NCBI GenBank assembly: GCA_963805445.1
Contig: CAWDUI010000054.1
Coordinates: 398,845 to 462,844 of the forward strand
Origin: JAENVT01 sp963805445
Lineage (GTDB): Bacteria > Actinomycetota > Acidimicrobiia > Acidimicrobiales > Ilumatobacteraceae
Direction of reading: 5' to 3'
Length of the DNA: 64,000 bases
Shown here piece after piece: positions 25,391 to 35,500 of the stretch; within the stretch, counting starts at the first letter, position 1; every line of letters begins with the position of its first letter. The notes under the pieces were generated by a model. It searched no databases. It saw only the letters and a list, made by a program, of their open reading frames with translations, and was not told the DNA's origin. The position numbers were made by a program, and so were the translations under genes.

Positions 25391-25665
25391 ACACGGTCCG
25401 CCGGTGCCTGCTGAGCGTCGTGCTCGTTGCCGCCGTGGCCGGATGCGGTTCGCAGCCCCGCGACGAGGCTCGCGACTCGTTGGTGAAGCAGTTGGAGGAC
25501 GGTGGCCTCGACGCCACGACCGCCGAATGTGTTGTCTCGGCCTTCTTCGAGGGCAAGACGAACGAGGAGCTGAAGGGGTTCTTCGACCGACCCGAGCTGA
25601 CGCCAGAGGAAGCAGCCGAGTTCGCCGCGCTCGGCCAGCGGTGCAAGACCGGGAGCGGCGGGTAG
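25387..25665 (+). CDS. small lipoprotein of unknown function
   Basis: This 92-residue protein starts at a GTG overlapping the previous stop. Its signal peptide (RCLLSVVLVAAVAGC) ends in a lipobox AVAGC with Cys 20, so it should be lipid-anchored at the outer face of the membrane. The mature 70 residues are helical and acidic (RDSLVKQLEDGGLDATTAEC, LTPEEAAEFAALGQRC), with two more Cys that could form a disulfide. No family was recognised. Its place inside a catabolic operon may be accidental or may point to substrate capture. Confidence 0.65.
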   Translation: MNTVRRCLLSVVLVAAVAGCGSQPRDEARDSLVKQLEDGGLDATTAECVVSAFFEGKTNEELKGFFDRPELTPEEAAEFAALGQRCKTGSGG

Positions 25666-25674
25666 TTTACGAAC

Positions 25675-26616
25675 GTGCCTCGAGTCCTCACTGTCGCTGC
25701 CGCGCAACTCGGACCGGTGCAACGCGATGACAGCCGCGACCAGGTGGTGGCGCGGATGATGGCGCTCCTGCATCAGGCCGATCGACACGGGGTCGAGCTG
25801 GTGGTCTATCCGGAGCTCGCCCTCACGACGTTCTTCCCACGCTGGTTCGTCGACGACATCGCCGACGCCGATCACTGGTACGAGCGCTCGATGCCGAACG
25901 CGTCGACGCAACCGCTGTTCGATGAGGCTCGCCGATTGCGCATCGGATTCTGCATCGGGTACGCGCTGCTCGACGAGGCTGGGCATCGCTGGAACGTGCA
26001 GACCCTGGTCGAGCGCGACGGCTCGATCGTGGCCACCTACACCAAAACCCACATACCCGGCCACGAGTACCACGAGCCTGATCGCCCGTTTCAGCATGCC
26101 GAGCGGTACTACTTCGAGCCATCGCCCGACGGGTTCGGCGTGTGGCCCGCCTTCGGCGGGCTGATGGGGATGATGATCTGCAACGACCGCCGGTGGCCGG
26201 AGAGCTATCGGGTGATGGGCCTGCAGGGTGTCGAGATGATCCTGTGCGGTTACAACACTCCGATCCACTACGTGCCTGACCCGAGCCAAGACATCCTGCA
26301 GGGGTTCCACAACGCCCTCGTGATGCAGAGCGGGGCGTACCAGAACGGGACGTGGGTCGTCGGCGTCGCCAAGGGTGGAGTCGAGGAAGGTGTCGACTCG
26401 CTCGGTCAGTCGATGATCGTCGCGCCGAGCGGACAGATCGTGGCACAGGCTCTGACCAGTGACGACGAACTGGTCGTTGCCCGCTGCGACCTCGATTGGT
26501 GCAAGCGGTACAAAGAGACGCTGTTCGACTTCGACCGCTACCGACGACCGGAGTTGTACTCGCGCATCACCGACCAGCGCGGTGTGATCGAGCCGGACCA
26601 GATCGGGCGCGGCTAG
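25675..26616 (+). CDS. nitrilase-superfamily carbon-nitrogen hydrolase (N-carbamoyl-D-amino-acid hydrolase-like)
   Basis: This 313-residue enzyme has the complete Glu-Lys-Cys triad of the nitrilase superfamily: Glu in VVYPELALTTFFPRW near 47, Lys in YTKTHIPGHEYHEP near 124, and Cys in GMMICNDRRWPESYRVMG near 169. The PGHEYHEP and NDRRWPE blocks match N-carbamoyl-D-amino-acid hydrolases, which release ammonia and CO2 from N-carbamoyl compounds. It starts 9 bases after the lipoprotein stop and ends overlapping the next start (TAGTG). The substrate is inferred from the family only. Confidence 0.85.
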   Translation: MPRVLTVAAAQLGPVQRDDSRDQVVARMMALLHQADRHGVELVVYPELALTTFFPRWFVDDIADADHWYERSMPNASTQPLFDEARRLRIGFCIGYALLDEAGHRWNVQTLVERDGSIVATYTKTHIPGHEYHEPDRPFQHAERYYFEPSPDGFGVWPAFGGLMGMMICNDRRWPESYRVMGLQGVEMILCGYNTPIHYVPDPSQDILQGFHNALVMQSGAYQNGTWVVGVAKGGVEEGVDSLGQSMIVAPSGQIVAQALTSDDELVVARCDLDWCKRYKETLFDFDRYRRPELYSRITDQRGVIEPDQIGRG

Positions 26617-27650
26617 TGGGCGCGACCAGGCCGGGGTTGGTGTGCGGGCATCATCATCTCTACTCGGCGCTGGCCCGTGGCATGCCGGCTCCACCGAAGC
26701 AGCCGACCAACTTCATCGAGATCCTCGAACAGATCTGGTGGCGACTCGACGTGGCCCTCGACATCGAGATGATCCGCTGGTCGGCGATGCTCGGCGCGGC
26801 CGAGGCGCTGATGTGTGGCACGACCGGGATCATCGATCATCACGAGAGCCCGTCGGCGATCGACGGCAGCCTGACGGTCATTGCCGAGGCGTGTGCCGAG
26901 GTCGGGGTGCGCGTGAACTGTGCGTACGGCGTCACCGACCGGCACGGTTCGCAGCAGGCCGCGCAGGGCCTGGCGGAGAACGAGCGGTACCTCCGCGCCG
27001 GCGGTCGTGGGATGGTTGGCGTGCATGCTGCGTTCACCTGTCGCGACGAAACGTTGGCGGCCGCCGCCGAACTGGCTGCCGACCTCGGCGTGGGCGTGCA
27101 CATCCATGTCGCTGAAGGGATTGCCGACCGCGACGCCGGTGCCCGGCTCGAGCGGCTCGCGACAGACGATTGGCTGCTCGTGCATTGCGTGCACCTCGAC
27201 CGTGGGTTGCCCGGAACGATTGCCCACAACCCGCGATCGAACATGAACAACGCGGTCGGATACGCGGCCCCCACCTCGCGACCGAATCGGGTGGTGCTGG
27301 GCACCGATGGCATCGGTGCCGACATGCTCGAGGAGGCTCGGCTTGCCTACGTCCGCCTGCGTGAGCACGACGTATCTGCGGGACCCGACGTGGTGTGGTC
27401 GTGGCTCGAAGAGGGATATCGGTTCTTCCCGGAATGCCGCGACGATCGGGTCGAGTACAACTACGACCACGCCGACAGCGCCTGGCACACCGTCTTCACG
27501 CCCGGCACGCGAGCGACCGAAGTGACGCTCGGTTCGGGCGAGGTCGTGCTGCGCGACGGCCGGCCGACTCGCGTCGACATCGATGAGGTTCGCGCCCGCG
27601 CCGCCGAGCAATCGGCCCGCCTGTTCTCCCGGATGTCGGCGGCATCGTGA
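26616..27650 (+). CDS. amidohydrolase/deaminase (SsnA/TRZ-ATZ type), N-terminally short
   Basis: Translation from GTG 26616, which overlaps the previous stop, gives 344 residues. It opens almost at once with the metal motif GLVCGHHHLYSALARGMP (HxH). Further ligands follow: His in VGVHIHVAEG near 160 and VLVHCVHLD-type residues near 188. The late Asp is in RVVLGTDGIGADM near 225. These match metal-dependent deaminases and amidohydrolases acting on heterocycles. The usual first 55-60 residues, forming part of the beta-sandwich, are missing. The upstream frame is just antisense to coding of the nitrilase and does not supply them. Substrate unknown. Confidence 0.78.
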   Translation: MGATRPGLVCGHHHLYSALARGMPAPPKQPTNFIEILEQIWWRLDVALDIEMIRWSAMLGAAEALMCGTTGIIDHHESPSAIDGSLTVIAEACAEVGVRVNCAYGVTDRHGSQQAAQGLAENERYLRAGGRGMVGVHAAFTCRDETLAAAAELAADLGVGVHIHVAEGIADRDAGARLERLATDDWLLVHCVHLDRGLPGTIAHNPRSNMNNAVGYAAPTSRPNRVVLGTDGIGADMLEEARLAYVRLREHDVSAGPDVVWSWLEEGYRFFPECRDDRVEYNYDHADSAWHTVFTPGTRATEVTLGSGEVVLRDGRPTRVDIDEVRARAAEQSARLFSRMSAAS

Positions 27651-27671
27651 TTCCAGCATGAAAGGATCCCC

Positions 27672-28675
27672 ATGACCACCCCAGCTGCGATCTACCTGCA
27701 AGATGCCCATCCGATCCGCGAGGCGATGGAGTTCGCCCAGTATGCCGAGGCCAAGGGGTTCGATGCGGTGTGGCAGGCCGACAGTCGGCTGGTCCGCGAC
27801 GCCGTGGTGCCCATGGCCGCCTTTGCGTCGGTCACCGAGACGATCAAGATCGGGTCGGGCGTCGTCGACTTGTGGACGCGCAACCCGGCGCGCCTCGCCT
27901 CGACGTTCTCGACGCTCGACGATCTGGCGCCCGGTCGGGTGATCCTCGGCATCGGTGCGTGGTGGGACCCGCTGGCCGCCAAGGTGGGGATCCGCCGTGA
28001 CCGCCCACTGGGTGTGATGCGCGAGGTCGTGACCGTGGTACGGGCACTGCTGCACAACGAGACGGTGACGTTCTCCGGGGAGTACGTGCATCTCGATGGT
28101 GTCGAGCTCGACTACGTCTACCAGGACCGCCGACCGAAGGATGTGCCGATCTACATCGGCGCGACCGGGATGAAGATGATGGAGTTGGCCGGCGAGATCG
28201 CCGACGGCGTGGTGTTGAACTACCTCGTCTCGCCGGAGTACAACCAGCGGGCGATCGAGTCGCTGCAAATCGGCCTCGATCGTTCGGGTCGGTCGCTCGC
28301 CGACCTCCAGCGGCCGCAGCTGGTGGTGTGCGCGGTGCACGAGGACCGCAAGACCGCGCTCGACATGGCGAGGCTGATGGTCACGCAATACCTCGGCCAG
28401 CAGCCGCACATCATGAAGGCTTCGGGCGTGCCGCAGAGCCTGCTGGATCAGGTCGGAGAGGTGTTGACGTGGCCGGCCACTCACGAGCAGGTGCTGGCCG
28501 CCTCGAAGCTCGTGCCCGACGAGATCGTGCAGATGCTGACGGCCTCGGGGACCCCCGCCGAGGCCCGCGAGCGGGTGTCGCACTACATCCGCAACGGATG
28601 CACGTGCCCGATCCTGTACCCCTCGGCGACGTGCATGCGATGATCGACGCCTTTGCCGGCTGGACCGCCACCTAA
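27672..28675 (+). CDS. LLM-class flavin (F420/FMN) oxidoreductase, frameshift at the 3' end
   Basis: The luciferase-like monooxygenase fold is clear. The protein starts AAIYLQDAHPIREAMEFAQY, continues with AKGFDAVWQADSRLVRD and LAPGRVILGIGAWWDP, and has the nucleotide-phosphate region VPIYIGATGMKMMELAGEIADG. The uninterrupted frame stops at 28643. A one-base shift at about 28,616 restores the family ending LGDVHAMIDAFAGW and a TAA at 28673-28675. Such enzymes use reduced FMN or F420, and RutA-type members open pyrimidine rings. It is the last gene of the catabolic run, 21 bases after the amidohydrolase, with AAAGGA upstream of its ATG. Confidence 0.82.
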
Positions 28676-28714
28676 CCTTTGCAGACGGCATCAGTTTCGT
28701 TCGCCGGCCGCCTC

Positions 28715-29542
28715 TCATGTGCTCACGTTGGTCGCCAGGGCGGTGCCGGCGCTGGCGGCGACCACACACCCGATCGCCGCTGCCTGAAGCCACCCGGGTT
28801 GTTCGTGAAGCACCAGCCATCCCATCATCGCGGCGACGGCAGGGCTGGTGCTCATGATCACGCCGAACGTGCGCGGTCCGACGGCGCGAAGGGCGTGGAT
28901 CTCGAGGCTGAACGGGATCGCAGCGGAAAGCATTGCCACCGCCAGGCCGATCACGAGGGCGTGTGGCTCGAGCAACTGCCGCCCACCGGTGATGACACCC
29001 AACGGCGCGACCGCGATGGTCGCCACCACCATCGCCAAGGCCAGTCCGTCGACACCGTCGAAGCTGCGACCCGTTCGACGGCTCAGCAGGATGTAGCTCG
29101 CCCAGCCCGCAGCGGCGACGAGGTCGAACGCCACACCCGCGCCATCGAGGCGCTGGGAGACCCCGCCCAGCATCACCACGCCGACAGCGGCCAGCAACAC
29201 ATAGGCGAACTCACGCCTCCGCCGCGACAGCGACGCAGCGAGGCCGAGTGGGCCGAACAGTTCGATGGTCACGGCGATGCCGAGCGGCAGACGTTCGACC
29301 GCCTCGTAGAAGCACACGTTCATCGCTGCCAGGACCAGACCGAACACGCCCACGACACGCCAATCGCCGGCAGTCCGACCGCGCAACTGCGGTCGTGCGA
29401 TCGCGATCATCACGGCGGCGGCCAAGCCTTGTCGCAGCAGCACGGTTCCCGGCGGCCCCACGGTGTGGAACAGCGACGAGGCGATCGCCGCACCGAGTTG
29501 CACCGACACGATCGACGCACCGACGAGGGGGATCCGGCTCAC
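28715..29542 (-). CDS. EamA/DMT-family transporter
   Basis: This 275-residue protein has ten predicted membrane helices in two EamA repeats (VGASIVSVQLGAAIASSLFH to AVGVVMLGG, then FDLVAAAGWASYILLSRRTG to AASAGTALATN). It resembles RhtA-type exporters of amino acids or related metabolites. It is divergent from a LysR regulator with a 69-base gap, an arrangement where the regulator usually controls the exporter. The exported compound is unknown. Confidence 0.85.
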   Translation of the reverse strand: MSRIPLVGASIVSVQLGAAIASSLFHTVGPPGTVLLRQGLAAAVMIAIARPQLRGRTAGDWRVVGVFGLVLAAMNVCFYEAVERLPLGIAVTIELFGPLGLAASLSRRRREFAYVLLAAVGVVMLGGVSQRLDGAGVAFDLVAAAGWASYILLSRRTGRSFDGVDGLALAMVVATIAVAPLGVITGGRQLLEPHALVIGLAVAMLSAAIPFSLEIHALRAVGPRTFGVIMSTSPAVAAMMGWLVLHEQPGWLQAAAIGCVVAASAGTALATNVST

Positions 29543-29611
29543 AGGATGCAGCGTGGCGGCCCACGGACCTGTTGTGAAATGCCGATTGCGCCATGGTTAT
29601 GCTCAGGACGT

Positions 29612-30481
29612 ATGACCGTCGAGCTTCGCCATCTGCGGTGCTTCCTGGCAATCGCCGACGAGGGCAACATCACTCGCGCCGCCCAACGCGTGCACATCTC
29701 GCAGCCCGCGCTGTCGCGCACACTCGCCCAACTCGAGCGCAGCCTGGCAGTTCGCCTCGTCGATCGCTCGACGCACCACCTGACCCTCACCGAAGCCGGA
29801 ACGACCTTTGCGGCCGGCGCCCGCGATGTCGTTGGACGCGTCGACGAGGCGATCGCCTCGATCACAGCGACGGTCCCGCCGATCCGGTTCGGCCACAACT
29901 GGAGCAGTGCGACCCATGCCGCGGCGATCATGCGGTCGTGGAAGGCCGAGTTCCCGCAACGTCAGTTGCGCTCGCAGCGCAACAACGAACGCATCGGTGG
30001 CCTGCTCGACGAGCACGTTGATGTGGCCCTGGTGCGCGGTCTCGTCACCGATCGCTCGTTCCGCTCGGTCGTCGTCGATAACGAACCGCGCATGGCAGTG
30101 GTTCCGATGGGGCATCGCCTGGCCGGCGAGGCGGCCGTATCACTGGCCGACCTCGCCGACGAAACGCTCGTCGTCAGCTCGGTCACCGGTACGACGACGC
30201 TGGACCTATGGCCGGATCCGCCGCGTCCGACGATCGGCGCCGACTTGGACACGATCGACGACTGGTTGATCGCCATTGCTGCGGCGACCGGCGTCGGCCT
30301 GACTCCGGCGTCGACGGCCCTGTTGCACCCGCATCCCGACGTGCGGTTCATCCCCATCCACGATGCCCCGACAGTGCCGGTGGTGTTGGCCTGGCCGCGG
30401 CACAACCCACATCCGTACACCAAGGCGTTCGTCGCCAATGCCCGGCACACGTTGGCGCGTGCCGGGCGCACGGCGGGTTAG
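29612..30481 (+). CDS. LysR family transcriptional regulator
   Basis: From ATG 29612 this is 289 residues. The N-terminal winged helix is canonical (ELRHLRCFLAIADEGNITRA, HISQPALSRTLAQLERSLAV, LVDRSTHHLTLTEAGTTFA). The effector domain runs from about residue 95 with the two-lobe pattern (DVALVRGLVTD, ETLVVSSVTGTTTLDL). It is divergent from the EamA transporter and probably regulates it. Its last base pairs abut an IS3-type transposase remnant on the other strand: the regulator's TAG and the remnant's TAA overlap. Confidence 0.87.
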   Translation: MTVELRHLRCFLAIADEGNITRAAQRVHISQPALSRTLAQLERSLAVRLVDRSTHHLTLTEAGTTFAAGARDVVGRVDEAIASITATVPPIRFGHNWSSATHAAAIMRSWKAEFPQRQLRSQRNNERIGGLLDEHVDVALVRGLVTDRSFRSVVVDNEPRMAVVPMGHRLAGEAAVSLADLADETLVVSSVTGTTTLDLWPDPPRPTIGADLDTIDDWLIAIAAATGVGLTPASTALLHPHPDVRFIPIHDAPTVPVVLAWPRHNPHPYTKAFVANARHTLARAGRTAG

Positions 30482-31005
30482 GGCTGCGTCGGATCCTGGC
30501 GGTGCCAGCGGTAATGCGTCTGGCGGGTGCGCCCGACAGCTGCGCACGCCGCGGTGGTGCCCACCACGGGGGTGAGCTCGTGGATCGCGCCCTCGATCAT
30601 TTCGTCTCTTCGTCCTTGGTCTCTGCGCTGCCGGTGACGAACTCCTCCAACAGCGCCGAGACTTTTCCCTGCACCTCGATCACGGTTCGGGCCCGGGTCA
30701 GGTCGCCTTCCAGGCGCTCCACCCGGTGACGCAGCCGGCTGTTCTCGCGTTCGACGGGATCGTGAGGCGGCCGGCCGGGTTTCCCGGCGAGCGCCTCGAT
30801 CGCGCCCCGATTCGCGTTGCTTGCGCCACTCCGAGATCAGCGACGTGTACAGGACCTCCCTGCGCAACAACGCACCCTTGCCGTCGCGGTCGAGGGTGTC
30901 GTACTCGGCGAGTATCTCCAGCTTGTAGGCCGCGTCATAGCGTCGTCGGCTGGCGACTGCGCGGTGGTCGAGATTGCCGCGACCTGGATCGATGGTCATC
31001 GCCAT
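30478..31005 (-). mobile_element. IS3-family remnant (orfA with frameshift, orfB 5' fragment)
   Basis: An IS3-type orfA starts at 31005 or 30999 (RRRYDAAYKLEILAEYDTL, LYTSLISEWRKQR). A one-base shift near 30,826 continues it as NRGAIEALAGKPGRPPHDP. A leucine-zipper-like stretch follows, ending SALLEEFVTGSAETKDEETK, with a stop at 30597-30599. The ATG of orfB overlaps that stop (ATGA) and gives about 40 residues (IHELTPVVGTTAACAAVGRT), then stops at the lysR end. The catalytic DDE part is absent, so the element is dead. No terminal inverted repeats were identified. Confidence 0.7.
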
Positions 31006-31157
31006 CTGGAATCTCCCTTCTCGTCAGCCCCTGTTGTGTCGGTCGCTGTTGGTGTCGGCCGCCGAGATCGGTCGGCGACGGTAAATTCCACAGCACGTCC
31101 CGGAATTGGGGAAATTCGCGTCGAAATCGATCCCAGCTGGCCGAACGAGTAGTTCGA

Positions 31158-31577
31158 TCAGCTGGTCGTGCGGGCCCGCTGCCGGTCGATGCCCAGCTGG
31201 CGCCGGTACGTCGCGATGGTCCAGCGGCTGACGTGCATGGCCTCGCCGGCAGCGATGTGCGTCCGGTCGCGCAATCCCACGAGCTGCCGTAGCAGGAGGC
31301 GGCGCCGGGGTGTGGCGAACGGCACGAGCTGCGCACCCAACAACACGTCGAGGGCTTCCTCGGGTGAGCAGTCGAGGACCTCGGCGACGCCATAGACCCC
31401 GGAGGACTCGAACGCGGCGCTGATCCGCACCAGGTCGCGGGCGATGACCGAGCCGCGGTGGGCGGTCACTTCGATGTGTGTCCGGCGACATGGCGAGCAG
31501 ATCGTGCCGGTGTTGTCGCGGGCCAGCCGTCCCCCGCACGTCGAGCACAACACGGCGAGTGACGCGGTCGATGTCAT
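31158..31577 (-). CDS. zinc-ribbon plus helix-turn-helix protein
   Basis: This 139-residue protein has a CxxC-x12-CxxC zinc ribbon at its N-terminus (C11, C14, C27, C30, in CSTCGGRL and CSPC). A helical middle follows (VYGVAEVLDCSPEEALDVLL). A C-terminal helix-turn-helix-like segment AAGEAMHVSRWTIATYRRQL precedes a basic tail. No known family was recognised. Its start overlaps the 3' end of the upstream gene (ATGA), so the two are translationally coupled. A DNA-binding regulator is the best guess. Confidence 0.5.
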   Translation of the reverse strand: MTSTASLAVLCSTCGGRLARDNTGTICSPCRRTHIEVTAHRGSVIARDLVRISAAFESSGVYGVAEVLDCSPEEALDVLLGAQLVPFATPRRRLLLRQLVGLRDRTHIAAGEAMHVSRWTIATYRRQLGIDRQRARTTS

Positions 31578-32368
31578 GCGGCGTCTCCCAGCATCGCCAG
31601 CAGCAACGGCGTGTATGGCTCGAGTCGGTGCGCGAGGCGGACGGGGAGGTCACGACCGGGCGATTCGTTGCGGTGTGACCATTTGCAGAGGTCGGCAGCC
31701 AGCTCGTGGTTGCTGGCGTCGACGATGCCGAGCCATTCGCTCAGGCAACGGCGTCGAATGCTGCCGAGCTCGGTGCCTTCGACCTCGTCCTCGACCGTGA
31801 TCGGGCTTCCCGCGGCCGCGAGGGCAGGCTCGGCGACATCTGCATCCGTCGACGGGTACCGAGACTCCATCAAGGCCGCCGTCCAGTCGACGCGGGAGGT
31901 GCTGGGTGCGATCGCCTGTGCTACGGCGCGCCGCTCGACGCCCGTCAGTGTTCGCTGCTCGAGTTGCTCGCGGCACGCCAGCTCTCCTTGGAAACGTCGC
32001 CGCCTCACCCGCTCGCGTCGGCTCAGCCAGTCATCGGATCGGGCCGCCTCGATACGGGCCCGACCGACTTTGGTCTCGAGGAACACGGGCCACATGGCAT
32101 ACCGCGTCCAGTCGATGCGCAGGCATGACTCCCACGTGAGGCGCAGGACCTGCGAGACGATTTCGTTGCGATCGGCATTGGCGTGCAAACCGCATGATTG
32201 CGCTGCGGCGACCGACTCGGCCCAGGGGTGCACCGTGTGAAACAGCTCGGTCGACAGATCACGGCCTGGTTCGCCGTCGAAATGTCGCTCTGCCAGGGGT
32301 TCGAGCACGAACGTGGTGAAGCTCGGATGCCGTGGGGATCGGATCGCAGAGTCGAGTCGGCAGAGCAT
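31574..32368 (-). CDS. unknown protein with possible sigma-factor-like core
   Basis: This 264-residue soluble protein is not confidently assigned. Residues 70-150 follow the pattern of sigma-factor regions 2.4 to 3: a hydrophobic helix (NEIVSQVLRLTWESC), then IDWTRYAMWPVFLETKVGRA, RIEAARSDDWLSRRERVRRR, and an E..LEQR.LTGVERRAVAQA segment. In FliA/sigma-28 proteins the DWxxR turn and the following basic helix read similarly. Residues 160-264 are acidic then helical. It overlaps the zinc-ribbon/HTH gene by 4 bases and is divergent from nifJ, about 200 bases away. It could equally be a phage- or plasmid-type protein. Confidence 0.4.
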   Translation of the reverse strand: MLCRLDSAIRSPRHPSFTTFVLEPLAERHFDGEPGRDLSTELFHTVHPWAESVAAAQSCGLHANADRNEIVSQVLRLTWESCLRIDWTRYAMWPVFLETKVGRARIEAARSDDWLSRRERVRRRRFQGELACREQLEQRTLTGVERRAVAQAIAPSTSRVDWTAALMESRYPSTDADVAEPALAAAGSPITVEDEVEGTELGSIRRRCLSEWLGIVDASNHELAADLCKWSHRNESPGRDLPVRLAHRLEPYTPLLLAMLGDAA

Positions 32369-32570
32369 TTCCTTGACTCACCCTGCCCTCTCCTTGGCCA
32401 TGTCACCGTCAACGAACGCCGTACCTGTACCCGCTCGCAGGGCATCGAAGACCTCTCGGTGTCAGATTTCCGATGGATTCATTGTGTCCTGGACGGCGTG
32501 CTGAATCGTTCGCTGTGTCAACGCCGAGAGGGTCCAAAGCCCCTGGTTCCTGGAAGGGGGGAGTCATACC

Positions 32571-35500
32571 GTGCTGGTCATGACGACAACGAGCAGCGAC
32601 ACCGAACTCTCGGCAAAGCCGCGCCCCGACCACAGTGCTCGAGAGGTGGTCGACGGTAATGAGGCCACGGCACGCATCGCCCACCTGGCATCAGAAGTAA
32701 TTGCGATCTACCCGATCACACCGGCATCGCCGATGGGCGAGTTCGCCGACGACTGGAGCGCCAAGGGGCGAACGAACCTGTGGGGCGCCGTTCCCGAGGT
32801 GATCGAGATGCAGAGTGAGGCGGGTGCCGCCGGCGCGCTGCATGGCGCCGTGACCCGGGGTGCGCTCGGCACGACGTTCACCGCAAGCCAGGGACTGCTG
32901 TTGATGCTGCCGAACATGTACAAGATCGCCGGCGAGTTGACACCGACCGTGATCCATGTGGCTGCGCGCACGATCGCCACGCACGCGCTCAGCATCTTCG
33001 GCGATCACAGCGACGTGATGGCCGCACGCACCACGGGTTTCGCGATGTTGTGCGCCAGCAGCGTGCAAGAGACCGCCGACTTCGCCGCGATTGCGCATGC
33101 CGCAACTCTCGACACGCGCGTTCCGTTCCTCCACTTCTTCGACGGATTCCGGACCAGTCACGAGATCGCCACCATCGAGGTGCCAACGGCCGACGACCTG
33201 GCGGCCATGATCGATCCGGCCGCAGTCGCCGCGCATCGCGGCCGGGGGCTCGACCCCGACCGGCCGATGCTGCGTGGCAGCGCCCAGAATCCCGACGTCT
33301 TCTTCCAGGCTCGTGAGGCGTGCAATCCCTTCTACGATCGCGTGCCGAGCGCAGTGCAGTCGTCGATGAACCACCTCGGCGCGTTGACCGGCCGCCACTA
33401 CCACCTCGTCGACTACTTCGGCGCGCCGGATGCCGATCGGGTGATCGTGTTGATGGGTTCTGGCGCCGGTGCTGCCAGGGAAACGGTCGATGAGCTTTGC
33501 AGGCAGGACGAGCGCGTCGGCGTTGCCGTCATCCGGCTGTTCCGACCATTCCCGACGGGCGCGCTGCTGGCAGCACTTCCGCCGAGCACCCGAACGGTCG
33601 TGGTGCTGGACCGCACCAAGGAGCCCGGCGCGCCGTTCGAACCGCTGCACCTCGACGTTCTCGCCGCGCTGTGGCACAGCCCTGCCGACTCCTGGGCCGA
33701 TGGTCGCACGCCGCGAGTCATCGGCGGTCGCTACGGGCTGAGCAGCAAGGAGTTCACGCCGGCGATGGTCAAGGCGGTCTTCGACGAGGCCGCTCGCGAG
33801 ACGCCTCGCAACGAGTTCACCATCGGCATCATCGATGACGTCACCCACACCAGCTTGACGTTCGATCCGTCGTTCACCACCGACCACGCCCGTGTGCGGG
33901 CTGTGTTCTATGGCCTCGGTTCCGACGGCACCGTGGGCGCCAACAAGAACACGGCCAAGATCGTCGGCAAGAACACTGATCTCGTCGTGCAGGCCTACTT
34001 CGTCTACGACTCGAAGAAGTCGGGGTCGATGACGATCAGCCACCTGCGGTTCGACCCCGAACCGATCGAAAGCACCTACCTGATCGACCGGGCCACCTTC
34101 GTCGGCGTGCACCAGTGGAGCTTCCTCGAGCGCATGGACGTGTTGAGCGTCGCCGCACCGGGGGCGACAGTGCTGATCAACAGTCCGTATCCGGCCGCGG
34201 AGATCTGGGACCGCCTGCCGATCGAGGCGCAGGAGATCGTGGTCGAGCGCGACCTGCATCTCCACGCCATCGACGCGGCCGCGGTGGCCGAGGCGGCGGG
34301 TCTCGCCGGGCGCGTCAACACGGTCATGCAGACATGCTTCTTCGCGCTCGCCGATGTGCTGCCGACCGATGAGGCGATCGCCCGTCTGAAGGATGCGATC
34401 GCGACGACCTACGGCAAGCGTGGCGACTTGGTCGTGCAACGCAACATCGACGCGGTCGACACGACGCTGGCCCACCTCTTCGCCGTGCCCGTCGGGCCCA
34501 CGGTGACGTCCACCAAGCACCGCCGGCCGACCGTCTCGGGCCAGGTCACCGACTTCGTCCAGCGGGTGACCGCCAGGATGCTGGCGGGCGAAGGCGATCT
34601 GCTGCCCGTCAGCGCACTACCGCCCGATGGCACATTCCCGACCGGCACCTCGTACGTCGAGAAGCGCACCGTGGCGACCGAGATCCCGATCTGGGAAGCG
34701 GACCTGTGCATCGATTGCGGCAAGTGCGCGATCGTGTGCCCGCATGCTGCGATCCGGATGAAGGTCTACGAGCCGGATCAGCTCGAGCTCGCCGATGCGA
34801 GCATGTTGAAGACGAAGTCGTTCCGCAGCCGTGACGTGCCGGGCATGTCGTTGACGGTGCAGGTCGCGCCCGACGACTGCACGGGGTGTGGGCTTTGCGT
34901 GATCGCATGTCCGGCCCACGACAAGAGCGAGGTCAAGCGCAAGAGCATCAACCTCCGTCCGATCGAGGAGCATCTCGACGTCGAGCGGGTGGCTTGGGAT
35001 GCCTTCTTGCGGGTGCACGAGACCGACCCCGCATTGTGGGACCCGGCGACTGTGAAGACCAGCCAGCTCCGCCAGCCCCTGTTCGAGTTCAGCGGGGCGT
35101 GCTCGGGTTGTGGCGAGACTCCGTACCTCAAGCTGCTGACGCAGCTGTTCGGCGATCATCTCCTGATCGCCAACGCCACCGGGTGCAGCAGCATCTACGG
35201 CGGCAATCTGCCGACCACGCCGTACTGCACGAATGACGAGGGCCGCGGACCGGCCTGGAGCAACAGCCTGTTCGAGGACAACGCCGAGTTCGGTCTCGGC
35301 ATTCGCTTGGGCATCGAGGCCCAGCAGCATGCTGCGCTCGGTCTGCTCGACAAGCTGGCCACCGGTTCGGCGCCACTCATCGACCCGGCGCTCGCCGCAG
35401 CGATCGCCGGCGGCGTCGACGATCTCGGCGACGTGCCGATCCGCGAGCAGCGGGCTCGGGTCGATCAGTTGCGCGCCGTCTTGGCTGCCGTCGATCACGT

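Noticed and set aside
22431..28675. Calling the cluster a true rut operon
   Set aside because: The Rut analogies are at family level only; rutB, rutE, rutF and a pyrimidine permease are not identifiable.
26613..28820. 735-residue minus-strand frame
   Set aside because: It is antisense to the amidohydrolase and LLM genes and has no recognisable domain.
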